NCBI RefSeq assembly: GCF_000013345.1
Contig: NC_007777.1
Coordinates: 868,001 to 932,000 of the forward strand
From: Frankia casuarinae
GTDB lineage: Bacteria > Actinomycetota > Actinomycetes > Frankiales > Frankiaceae
Direction of reading: 5' to 3'
Length of the DNA stretch: 64,000 nt
In this document: positions 1-7,721 of the stretch, piece after piece
Layout: each line of letters starts with the position of its first letter
How positions within the stretch are numbered: the first letter of the stretch is position 1
Made by a program: the position numbers and the translations under genes
The notes under the pieces: model-generated
What the model was told of the DNA's origin: nothing
Database searches by the model: none
Seen by the model: only the letters and a program-made list of their open reading frames with translations

Positions 1-1
1 G

Positions 2-2062
2 TTCCGGGCGTGGGGCTGGGCAGCCGGATTCCAACTGCCGCCCGACGGCGGTCGGCTCCGCATCGACCACGACCGGACTTCACCCCACCGGGCAGTGGTG
101 GGCCAGGCTGCGGCACTCGCCGCGCTCGTCCTGCTGGGAATCCCGGTCATGCTGGGAATCCCGGTCATGCGGTCGCGGCGGATGGCTCCCCCGGCTGCGA
201 CGCAGCCGGGGCGGGTCGGGAAGGTCGAACGGCCGTCATACCAGCGGCCGTCGTGTCACGTCGTGGTCGTTTCGCGGACGGTCGTTTCGCGGACGGTGCT
301 GCCGCTGGCGGTCCTCGGACTGCTCGGGCTGACCGGGGCGTTCCTCGCCGGCACCGGCACCGGCACCAGCACCAGCACCAGCACCAGCACCGGTGCCGGG
401 AAGGGACGGATCTGGCCGCTGTCAGGCGCCATGCTGGCCTGCCCGGACCTGACGCTGGTGGCACCCGATCCGGACGGGCCGGGCGGGCGGGCCCGTTCGC
501 TCGGCCTGGACGTGGCCGCCGGCGGTGGACCGACGGGCCGGGTGCGGGTGTCCACGGTGGGGTCCGAGGTTCCAACCAAAGGGCTTGGACTACGGATGGA
601 CGCCCGTGGTCGACGTCACCTGGACCTTCCGCGGCCCTCGGAGAGCAGCGCCGTCACCGGCGTGGCGGGCAGCCGCGGATCGATCCTGGTGACCGCCCAG
701 GGTGCGTCCGCCGGGGGACTGTCGGCCACCGTGACGGCCCGGGACAAAGACGGCGTCGGGTCAATGGACGGCGTCGGGCCGATTCAGGCGCGTTGCGAGC
801 CGTCCCGGGCCCGGGTCTGGTTCACCGGACCATCGACCGTGGCCGGTCGGGATCCGGTGGTGATCTGGTCGAATCTGGCAGATGAACCGGCCCTGATCAA
901 CGTGCGGGTGCTTTCCGACGGACCGGCGACGTCGCCGCAGGACATCACCGTGCCCCCGGAGCACGCGGTGATCCGGCGACTCGCCTCCCTCGCACCGGAG
1001 GCCACCGCGACCGCGCTCGACGTCCAGGTGCGCTCCGGCCGGGTTCTCACCTGGGTCGCGGACCGGCCCAGCGCGGGGCGTACGGACTCGGTGCCGGGGA
1101 CGGACCGGGCGGGGCGTGCGGATCCGGTGAGCCTTGTCCCGAGCACCTCCGCCCCGGCCCGGCGTCTCCTGCTTGGCGGGGTCGTCGTCCCGGCGGGGTC
1201 AGCGTCCTCGACGGCGCACCTGGTGCTCGCCGCACCGTTGCGGGAGGCCACGGTGCGCATCACGGTCCTCACGGGTACGGGTCGGCACACGCCGATCGGC
1301 CTGGAGGCCGTCGTCGTGCCCGCCACGGGTGCGATCACCACGCCCGTGCCGCTGCCGGCGGGCGCCGCCTCGGCGGTCCTGGTCGAATCGGCCGATGACG
1401 CACCGGTGCTCGCCGGACTGGCCGCACCGTCGGGCCGGGCGGGAGAGCGGTCGACCGGCTCGGCCGGCGGATCCACCTGGGTCGGCGCCACCAGCCTTGA
1501 TCCTCCGCTCGACCCGCGCGGGCTCGACGCGTACGGCCAGGCGGTCGGCCTCTCCGGGCCGACGGGGCTGGCCGCCGGGGCGGGATCCGCGCCGGACGCG
1601 GTCGTCTCCCTCCCACCGGTGCCGCCCGGCGCGACCGGCGTCGTCGTGCTCGCAGCTCCGGCGGGAGCGGTCACGGCGTGGATCGACGGCGAGCTGGTAC
1701 GGGTACGGCCGGGCACCGTCGCGACTGCCCGCATGCCGATCGGACGGGCCGGTGGACGGCTTGTCGCGGTCGGCGGCCCGCTGGAGGCCACCGCCGTGAT
1801 CGGCCCTCCCCCCGGTACGCCGGGGGAGGGCCGGGTATCCGGGGATCCGCCCCGTGGGCCTACCCCCTCCGGTTCCTCCGGCTCCACCGGCTCCGCGTCG
1901 TCGACCGCCGCGTCGTCGACCGCCGCGTCGTCGACCTTCGGGATGCCCAAGCCCGTGATGCCGCGGAGCATCTCCACCGTCGTTCCGTTGTGGGGGGCGT
2001 CGAGGCTCCTCGACGCTCCGGTCTCCATCGAGGATCCCACCGTCCTGTATCAGCGCGGCTAG
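2..2062 (+). CDS. DUF5719 family exported/membrane protein, 5' end probably off window
   Basis: Function unknown; DUF5719 proteins are actinobacterial envelope proteins usually encoded just after a family 2 glycosyltransferase in the manA/pmm neighbourhood, as here. The frame is open from base 2 with strongly coding-like codons, so the gene may be a fusion with, or continuation of, an upstream protein. Internal starts are GTG 95 and GTG 263; the latter gives a short signal-like segment (VLPLAVLGLLGLTGAFLAG). The body is Ala/Val/Gly-rich with beta-type repeats and contains WPLSGAMLACPDL, typical of the family N-terminus. Short in-frame duplications occur near the N-terminus (LGIPVM twice, VVSRT twice, an ST run) and C-terminus (AASST three times). 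Family assignment is fairly secure, the true start is not. Confidence 0.65.
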   Translation, partial: FRAWGWAAGFQLPPDGGRLRIDHDRTSPHRAVVGQAAALAALVLLGIPVMLGIPVMRSRRMAPPAATQPGRVGKVERPSYQRPSCHVVVVSRTVVSRTVLPLAVLGLLGLTGAFLAGTGTGTSTSTSTSTGAGKGRIWPLSGAMLACPDLTLVAPDPDGPGGRARSLGLDVAAGGGPTGRVRVSTVGSEVPTKGLGLRMDARGRRHLDLPRPSESSAVTGVAGSRGSILVTAQGASAGGLSATVTARDKDGVGSMDGVGPIQARCEPSRARVWFTGPSTVAGRDPVVIWSNLADEPALINVRVLSDGPATSPQDITVPPEHAVIRRLASLAPEATATALDVQVRSGRVLTWVADRPSAGRTDSVPGTDRAGRADPVSLVPSTSAPARRLLLGGVVVPAGSASSTAHLVLAAPLREATVRITVLTGTGRHTPIGLEAVVVPATGAITTPVPLPAGAASAVLVESADDAPVLAGLAAPSGRAGERSTGSAGGSTWVGATSLDPPLDPRGLDAYGQAVGLSGPTGLAAGAGSAPDAVVSLPPVPPGATGVVVLAAPAGAVTAWIDGELVRVRPGTVATARMPIGRAGGRLVAVGGPLEATAVIGPPPGTPGEGRVSGDPPRGPTPSGSSGSTGSASSTAASSTAASSTFGMPKPVMPRSISTVVPLWGASRLLDAPVSIEDPTVLYQRG

Positions 2063-2201
2063 GCCTGTGTCCGCCGACCTTCGACCTTCGCCTCGTGGCG
2101 GGCCGGGCACCGGTCGGCGTCCTCCCAGGACGTGCGGGAGGTTCGTGACGTTTCCGGTCTTCCGGGCCGTCAGCACCCCGCCCTGTCGGTGGCGTCGCCC
2201 G

Positions 2202-3503
2202 TCAGCGGCCGGAAGCGGCGAGAAAGACCCGACCGGTGCCGGTGAGGGTCAACGCGGCGGATCCGGCCAGCAGGGCGGACCGGCCCCCGCGCAACTCCAC
2301 CGGGGCGACGGTCGTCCCGTCGTCGGCGGTGCCGGTCACCCGGACCGCACCCTCGATGGCCAGCAGCAGCATGGGCCGTCCCACGTCCAGGGCACCCCCG
2401 GTGCAGATCGCCTCGGTGAGGGCGAAGTCCCCGACGGGGACATCCCAGCCGCGGAGCAGACCACCGGAGGAGACCGCGAGGGTACGGGGCATGAGGATCG
2501 GTGCCGCGCTCGGAGTGGGATCGAGGATGCGTAGGAGCTCGTCGACATCGATGTGCTTGGGGGTGAGCCCGCCGCGCAGCACGTTGTCCGAGGCCGCCAT
2601 GATCTCGATACCCAGGCCGGAGACGTAGGCGTGGAGCAGCCGCGCGGGCTGGAAGAGCCCCTCCCCGGGGCGCAGGGTGACGTCGTTCAGCAACAGGGCG
2701 GCCGCGATCCCGACGTCGCCCGGGTGCGCGGCCGCGAGCAGACCGATCAGATCGGCCGCCCGCGCGACGTCATCGGCTTCGGCGCCGTCCACCGCGGCCC
2801 CGTCCGTCGCCGTGTCGTCCGTTTCGGCGCTGGGCGGCCCCGGCGCCGTCGGCGCTGCCGCGCCGTACGGGCCGGCGGCGAGCCGGCGGGCCGTCGCTAC
2901 GAGGCCGCGAACGAGGTCACGGGCGGGTTCGCGCGGCATGGTCAGCAGGGAGCGGAGCACCTGTGCGGCGCCGCCCGAGGGATCGTCGGCCAGTGGTCGG
3001 AAGGCGGCGGTGAGGGCCGGTGAGCCCAGCCGGGCGACGATGGCGAGGGTCCGGCCGGGATCACGCATGCCGGCGAGAGCCCGAAACGGGGACAGCGCGA
3101 CGATCAGTTCGGGCTTGTGATTCCGGTCACGGTAACGTCGACGTGGATCGCCCAAGCCGAGACCGGCCGCGTCGTCCGCGTCGAAGCCGGCCCGGGCCTG
3201 CGCCAGGTCCGGGTGCACCTGCAGCGACAGCGCCTTCTCGGCGGCCAGCACCTTGAGCAGAAACGGCAGCTGACCGACGAGGTCGGTGGCCGGACGGCGG
3301 ATGCCGTCGTCCTCGGCGAGGGCCGTCGCCACCGGATGGGTGCCGAGCCACAGCTCCGCGACCGGCTCACCGGTCGCGGCCGCCCCGAGCAGGTTCGGAA
3401 TCGCGGTTGGGGACCCCCAGGCGTACGACTGCGCCTGACCGTGCAGTGGCAGGACCCGGGCGCCGGATGCCGTCGCCCGAGCGGGCTCGTTCCTGGTGGT
3501 CAC
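2202..3503 (-). CDS. manA: mannose-6-phosphate isomerase, class I
   Basis: Interconverts fructose-6-phosphate and mannose-6-phosphate, feeding GDP-mannose for glycans; cytoplasmic zinc enzyme. The 433-residue protein has the type I hallmarks: N-terminal YAWGSPTAIPNLLG, the metal-site QVHPD segment, HKPELIVAL, and a C-terminal cupin half with GLTPKHIDVDELL. Length is usual for actinobacterial ManA. It converges on the DUF5719 gene and lies 70 bp downstream of the zincin-like gene on the same strand. An Ala/Asp/Thr-rich linker near residue 220 is longer than in most homologues. Confidence 0.95.
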   Translation of the reverse strand: MTTRNEPARATASGARVLPLHGQAQSYAWGSPTAIPNLLGAAATGEPVAELWLGTHPVATALAEDDGIRRPATDLVGQLPFLLKVLAAEKALSLQVHPDLAQARAGFDADDAAGLGLGDPRRRYRDRNHKPELIVALSPFRALAGMRDPGRTLAIVARLGSPALTAAFRPLADDPSGGAAQVLRSLLTMPREPARDLVRGLVATARRLAAGPYGAAAPTAPGPPSAETDDTATDGAAVDGAEADDVARAADLIGLLAAAHPGDVGIAAALLLNDVTLRPGEGLFQPARLLHAYVSGLGIEIMAASDNVLRGGLTPKHIDVDELLRILDPTPSAAPILMPRTLAVSSGGLLRGWDVPVGDFALTEAICTGGALDVGRPMLLLAIEGAVRVTGTADDGTTVAPVELRGGRSALLAGSAALTLTGTGRVFLAASGR

Positions 3504-3573
3504 GGTCTCCCTCGTGGTGGGTGTCCTGCGGCCGGCCAGCCACCGCGGCTCGGCTGTTCCTCGCTGTTGCTCG

Positions 3574-4182
3574 CTATTCCTCGTCGCCCCAGCCGTGGCC
3601 CTCCGGGTCGATCACGGCGGGGTCGACCCCCATCATCTCAGCCATCTCGTGGATGATCGCATCGAGGACGAGCTCGGCCAGGTCCTCGCTGTCGACGGCC
3701 CGCGCCTCGATCGGGCGGCGGTAGACGACGATGCGTCGCGGGGTTCCCGACCGACCCTTGCCGCCGGCCGGCTGGTAATGGGCGAGCGGGATCTCGTCAT
3801 CGGTCACCGCCACCGGCGGTACGTCCTCGACGGCGAACTCGACGTCCGCGAGCTCAGTGGACCACCGGTGGTCGAGATGCTCGACGGCGTCCAAGACGAG
3901 ATCGTCGAAGCGGTCGCCGCGGGTGGCGTAGGCGGGCACGTCCGGCGGAAGGAGAGTGCCCCGGATGCCACGGCCGCGCCGGTCGCGCCGGCGCCGTGGC
4001 GGGATCGGCCGGGCGACTGCCGGGAACCGCTCGGGCTCGGTCACCCTGTCAGCGTAGCGTTCAAGGATGGACGGTCGTCCGTCGATCGCGGTGAACTCCG
4101 CGCCGCTTCCGGCATCGCTCGGAGTGGTGCGCCGATCCGTGGGCGCGGCAACGACGGTTCCGGTCACATCCCTGCGCTCCAT
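3574..4182 (-). CDS. zincin-like metallopeptidase family protein with altered HExxH
   Basis: Belongs to the minimal metallopeptidase-like family found in this actinobacterial neighbourhood (equivalent to the gene beside DUF3499 and pmm in mycobacteria). The conserved core runs from RDRRGRGIRG to the C-terminus and includes RRIVVYRRPIEARA and the helix IIHEMAEMMGVD. The canonical zinc motif would be HExxH; here the second histidine is Glu (HEMAE), so proteolysis is doubtful. The listed start gives 202 residues; a GTG at 4044 gives 156 residues, closer to family length, and may be the true start. It is divergent from the DUF3499 gene. Substrate and role are unknown. Confidence 0.7.
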   Translation of the reverse strand: MERRDVTGTVVAAPTDRRTTPSDAGSGAEFTAIDGRPSILERYADRVTEPERFPAVARPIPPRRRRDRRGRGIRGTLLPPDVPAYATRGDRFDDLVLDAVEHLDHRWSTELADVEFAVEDVPPVAVTDDEIPLAHYQPAGGKGRSGTPRRIVVYRRPIEARAVDSEDLAELVLDAIIHEMAEMMGVDPAVIDPEGHGWGDEE

Positions 4183-4367
4183 CCCCCATCGCTACCAGCT
4201 CGAGGACGGTCCATGATCTCAAAATCGCTCTGGATACGTGCTGAACGAGGGATATTGTATGCGGGCCGCGATGGCATGGTCGACGCCGCGTGACGATTAG
4301 TCGTCGCGCCACGCGACACGACCCGAGGTGGTGGCCGTCGTCCGTTCCGGGGGCTACCGTCCGGAAC

Positions 4368-4733
4368 GTGAAGCCTCGGCGCTGCTCCCGCTCGGCCTGT
4401 TCCGCAGCCGCGGTCGCCACGCTCACGTACGCCTACGCGGAATCCACGGCGGTATTGGGCCCGCTCTCCCCGTACGTCGAACCACACTCCTACGATCTGT
4501 GCGGCACCCACGCGGATCGGCTCACCGTGCCGCTTGGCTGGGCTGTGGTCCGGCTCGAGGCCGAGGCACCCCGTGAGGGGGGTCGTGAGGTGGCCGGGGA
4601 CGATCTGGAGGCCCTCGCGGACGCCGTGCGTGAGGCGTCCCGGCGGGGAGGGCCGGAGCCCCCGCAGGGTCCGCAGGCCCCACCCCCGGGTGGCCGGCGG
4701 GGTCACCTGCGGGCCGTTCCCAGCCCGTCCTGA
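4368..4733 (+). CDS. DUF3499 family protein
   Basis: A conserved actinobacterial protein of unknown function, invariably near phosphomannomutase. The GTG start at 4368 gives VKPRRCSRSACS followed by AVATLTYAYAEST, YDLCGTHADRLTVPLGW: the two Cys pairs (CSRSAC and the later C..H) suggest a small zinc-binding fold. About 121 residues with a low-complexity Pro/Gly tail. The longer upstream ATG would add an Arg-rich stretch with no family match. It precedes the phosphomannomutase gene by about 230 bp on the same strand. Confidence 0.8.
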   Translation: MKPRRCSRSACSAAAVATLTYAYAESTAVLGPLSPYVEPHSYDLCGTHADRLTVPLGWAVVRLEAEAPREGGREVAGDDLEALADAVREASRRGGPEPPQGPQAPPPGGRRGHLRAVPSPS

Positions 4734-4965
4734 TCCGGAGCGCTCCCACCTCTTGGCCGTCCCGGTCAGGTGGTCGTCCCGATCTTCCGTTTGTCCTGGT
4801 ACCGGTGGTTCGGCGAGTGGTTCGGCGCGAGTTCGCCCGGACGCGGTTCCAGCGGTGTCGGACCCGGCGGATAAGGTCAACCGAGCCGGTCGCAGTAGTG
4901 GCCGCGCGGCCGGGAGGCACCATTCACCCGGTGCCGGGGGACACCAGGGAGAAGGGTTGGAAGGG

Positions 4966-6324
4966 ATGCGTGACCTCTCGCGGATCTTCAAGGCGTACGA
5001 CGTGCGTGGCGTGGTGCCGGCGGAGTTCGACGCCGACGTCGCCCGAGCCACCGGAGCCGCCTTCGTGCGGCTGCTCGGCGCCCCGCGGATCGTGACCGCG
5101 CACGACATGCGGGAGTCGTCGGTCCCGCTCGCCGAGGCCTTCGCGGAAGGGGCGGCCAGCCAGGGCGCGGACGTGATCGCCGCCGGGCTGGGATCCACCG
5201 ATCTGCTCTACTTCGCCGCCGGTTCGCTGAACATTCCGGGTGCGATGTTCACCGCGTCGCACAACCCGGCGAAGTACAACGGCATGAAGCTCTGCCGGGC
5301 CGGCGCGGCACCCATCGGCCAGGAGACCGGGCTCGCCGACATCCGCGCGATGATCGAGGCGGGCATTCCCGCCGGTCCCGGTCGTCGCGGCACCGTGGCT
5401 CGGCGGGACCTGCTGGACTCCTACGTGCGTCATCTGCGCACCTTGGTCGACTTGGCGCAGATCCGGCCGCTGACGGTCGCCGTGGACGCGGGCAACGGCA
5501 TGGGCGGGCTGACCGTCCCGGCCACCTTCACCGGGCTGCCGCTGACAGTGATCCCGCTCTACTTCGAGCTGGACGGCTCCTTCCCGAACCACGAGGCGAA
5601 CCCGATCGAGCCGGCGAACCTGCGGGACCTGCAGGCCGCCGTCCGCAGCTCCGGAGCCGACATCGGCCTGGCCTTCGACGGCGACGCCGACCGCTGCTTC
5701 GTCGTCGACGAGCGGGGGGAGATCGTCTCTCCGTCGACCATCACCGCCCTGGTGGCCGATCGCGAGCTGGCCCGGGAGCCGGGGGGCACGATCATCCACA
5801 ACGTCATCGTCAGCCGGGCGGTCCCCGAGCTGGTCACCGAGCGCGGGGGGGTCCCGGTCCGGACCCGCGTGGGCCACTCGTTCATCAAGGCCGAGATGGC
5901 CCGTACCGGCGCGGTTTTCGGTGGCGAGCATTCCGGTCACTTCTACTTCCGCGACTTCTGGCGAGCGGACTCCGGCATGCTCGCCGCGCTCCATGTGCTC
6001 GCCGCGTTGGGCAGCCAGGACCGGCCGCTGTCCGAGCTGCTCGGGGGGTACGCCCGTTACAGCGCGTCCGGTGAGATCAATTCCGAGATCGCGGACGCCG
6101 CGGCGGCGATGAACGTGATCGAGAAGGCGTACGCGCCGGACGCTGCCGACGTGGACCACCTGGACGGGTTGACGATCTCCTTCTCGGACGGATCCTGGTT
6201 CAACCTCCGCCCGTCCAACACCGAGCCGCTGTTGCGGCTCAATGTGGAGGGGCCCGACGACGCCACGATGCACCGGCTGCGCGACGAGATCCTCGCTCGG
6301 ATCCGGAGCGGAAGGGAAGCCTGA
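4966..6324 (+). CDS. manB: phosphomannomutase/phosphoglucomutase
   Basis: Interconverts mannose-6-phosphate and mannose-1-phosphate (and probably the glucose pair), the step after ManA toward GDP-mannose. The 452-residue protein has all four alpha-D-phosphohexomutase motifs: phosphoserine loop TASHNP (Ser about residue 98), metal loop DGDADR, sugar-binding GEHSGHFYF, and phosphate-binding [14 protein letters not shown] 4966 follows a purine-rich ribosome site (GAAGGG). The much longer open frame upstream is Arg-rich and unlikely to be translated. The stop overlaps the next gene's ATG (ATGA), indicating translational coupling. Confidence 0.95.
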   Translation: MRDLSRIFKAYDVRGVVPAEFDADVARATGAAFVRLLGAPRIVTAHDMRESSVPLAEAFAEGAASQGADVIAAGLGSTDLLYFAAGSLNIPGAMFTASHNPAKYNGMKLCRAGAAPIGQETGLADIRAMIEAGIPAGPGRRGTVARRDLLDSYVRHLRTLVDLAQIRPLTVAVDAGNGMGGLTVPATFTGLPLTVIPLYFELDGSFPNHEANPIEPANLRDLQAAVRSSGADIGLAFDGDADRCFVVDERGEIVSPSTITALVADRELAREPGGTIIHNVIVSRAVPELVTERGGVPVRTRVGHSFIKAEMARTGAVFGGEHSGHFYFRDFWRADSGMLAALHVLAALGSQDRPLSELLGGYARYSASGEINSEIADAAAAMNVIEKAYAPDAADVDHLDGLTISFSDGSWFNLRPSNTEPLLRLNVEGPDDATMHRLRDEILARIRSGREA

Positions 6325-6521
6325 TGAGTCTCGACCCGCTGCTGTTGGAGATCCTTGTCTGCCCGTGCAGCAAGCACGGTGAGCTGCGGCCCGACGAGCT
6401 GAGCGGCGCCCCCGTGCTGGTGTGCCTCGCCTGCGACCTGGCGTTCCCGGTGCGGGACGACATCCCGGTGATGCTGCTCGACGAGGCGATCCCGTTCTCC
6501 GGCGCGTCGGCGTCGAACTGA
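6324..6521 (+). CDS. Trm112-like zinc-ribbon protein
   Basis: Small 65-residue protein of the Trm112/YcaR family, with a CPC pair near residue 13 and CLAC near residue 35 forming a degenerate zinc ribbon, and the typical [11 protein letters not shown] segment. In bacteria these are often chaperone-like partners for methyltransferases or other enzymes; the partner here is unknown. It overlaps the end of the phosphomannomutase gene by four bases and is followed closely by the SIS-domain gene, so all three are probably one operon. Confidence 0.85.
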   Translation: MSLDPLLLEILVCPCSKHGELRPDELSGAPVLVCLACDLAFPVRDDIPVMLLDEAIPFSGASASN

Positions 6522-6536
6522 CGCCGCGGCCTCGAC

Positions 6537-7685
6537 GTGTATCTCGACGAGGCGATCCTCGACGACACCGCCCGGATCGACGCCGGTCACGCCGGCGGTC
6601 TCCTGCCGCACATCGCCTCCGCCGCCCGCCAGGTCCGTCGCGGTGCCACCCTCGCCCAGGAGGCCGGGGTCGGTCGCCTCGCCGCCGACGGACGGCCCCG
6701 GGCGGTCGTCGTGGTGGGTGTGGGCGGCGCGGCGCTGGCCGCCGAGGTGCTCGCCGCCGTCGCCGGGCCGGCCAGCCCGGTGCCCGTCATCGGTCACCAC
6801 ACCTACGGCCTTCCGGGCTGGGTGGGGGTGGCCGACATCGTCCTCGCGGTGTCGGCGTCCGGTGCCTCCGCGGAGACCTGTTCGGCGGTGGAGGAGGCGA
6901 ACCGGCGCGGCGCGCGGGTGGCCGTGGTCGCCCCTGCCGACACCCCCCTGGCCTACCTGGCCGGGGTGGCCGGTGCGCCCCTCGTCGTGACTTCGGCGGA
7001 GCGGCCCGCTCGTGCCGTCCTGTGGTCGTTGTCGCTGCCACTGATCATCGTCGCCCGGGCCCTGGGTATCGCGCGGGTGGCGGACGAGGCGATCGAGGCG
7101 GCCGCCGTCCGCCTCGAGGACGTCGCGACCCGTTGCCGTTCGTCCAGCGAGTCGTTCGTCAATCCGGCGAAGACGCTCGCGCTCGAGCTGGCCGGTACGT
7201 TGCCGCTCATCTGGGGAACCTCACCGGTGACGAACGTGGTGGCCGAACGTGCCGTCACCCAGCTCGCGACGAGCGCGAAGTATCCGGCCATCGCCGGGGC
7301 GCTGCCGCATCCCGCCCGCCACCAGGTCGCGCTGTTCGACGGTGCCTTCGGGGCGGGTCTCGCGGCGGCTGGCGACCCGGCGCGCGACGACCTCGACGAC
7401 TTCTTCCGCGACCGCGCCGAGGAGGACGAGTCGATCCGGCTCCGCCTGGTCCTGCTGCGCGATCCCGACGTCGAACGTCCGGATGTCGCCCGGCAGGCCG
7501 AGGCGGCGGTGGCGGTGGCGGCCGAGCGAGGCGTCGGCGTCACCGAACTGCGCGCCGACGGCGGCGGGCCGTTGGAACGGCTCGCCTCACTCATCGGCCT
7601 GTTCGACTACACGGCCGTTTATCTCGCCTTGGCGCTCGGGGTCGATCCCGTGCAGGTACCCGCCGCCCATGACCTCAGGCGCTGA
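6537..7685 (+). CDS. SIS-domain phosphosugar isomerase (bifunctional PGI/PMI type)
   Basis: Sugar-phosphate isomerase-like protein of 382 residues. N-terminal SIS fold includes VVVVGVGGAALAAEVL and SASGASAET (phosphate-binding loop); the C-terminal half resembles the bifunctional phosphoglucose/phosphomannose isomerase domain (SFVNPAKTLALELAG, GTSPVTNVVAERAV, ending in LFDYTAVYLALALGVDP). Start is GTG 6537, 15 bases after the Trm112-like stop. It occupies the position of the uncharacterised gene between pmmA and manA in mycobacteria, which supports a role in mannose-6-phosphate supply. The stop lies in a perfect 17-bp direct duplication. Confidence 0.85.
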   Translation: MYLDEAILDDTARIDAGHAGGLLPHIASAARQVRRGATLAQEAGVGRLAADGRPRAVVVVGVGGAALAAEVLAAVAGPASPVPVIGHHTYGLPGWVGVADIVLAVSASGASAETCSAVEEANRRGARVAVVAPADTPLAYLAGVAGAPLVVTSAERPARAVLWSLSLPLIIVARALGIARVADEAIEAAAVRLEDVATRCRSSSESFVNPAKTLALELAGTLPLIWGTSPVTNVVAERAVTQLATSAKYPAIAGALPHPARHQVALFDGAFGAGLAAAGDPARDDLDDFFRDRAEEDESIRLRLVLLRDPDVERPDVARQAEAAVAVAAERGVGVTELRADGGGPLERLASLIGLFDYTAVYLALALGVDPVQVPAAHDLRR

Positions 7686-7704
7686 CAGACCTCAGGCGCT
7701 GACA
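7671..7704 (+). repeat. 17-bp perfect tandem duplication across a stop codon
   Basis: The unit gacctcaggcgctgaca occurs at 7671-7687 and again at 7688-7704. The first copy carries the TGA stop of the SIS-domain gene. The unit length is not a multiple of three, unlike repeats inside genes in this window, consistent with absence of coding constraint. Confidence 0.9.
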
Positions 7705-7721
7705 GACCGCCGGAAGGCGGG

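Noticed and set aside
10-885. Open frame overlapping the DUF5719 gene
   Set aside because: Arg/His/Pro-rich composition typical of a shadow frame; no motif.
4164-5198. Long minus-strand frame opposite DUF3499 and phosphomannomutase
   Set aside because: Antisense to well-supported genes; composition of a shadow.
4924-6273. 449-residue minus-strand frame opposite phosphomannomutase
   Set aside because: Exact antisense of a conserved enzyme; Val/Arg/Gly/His-rich, no family.
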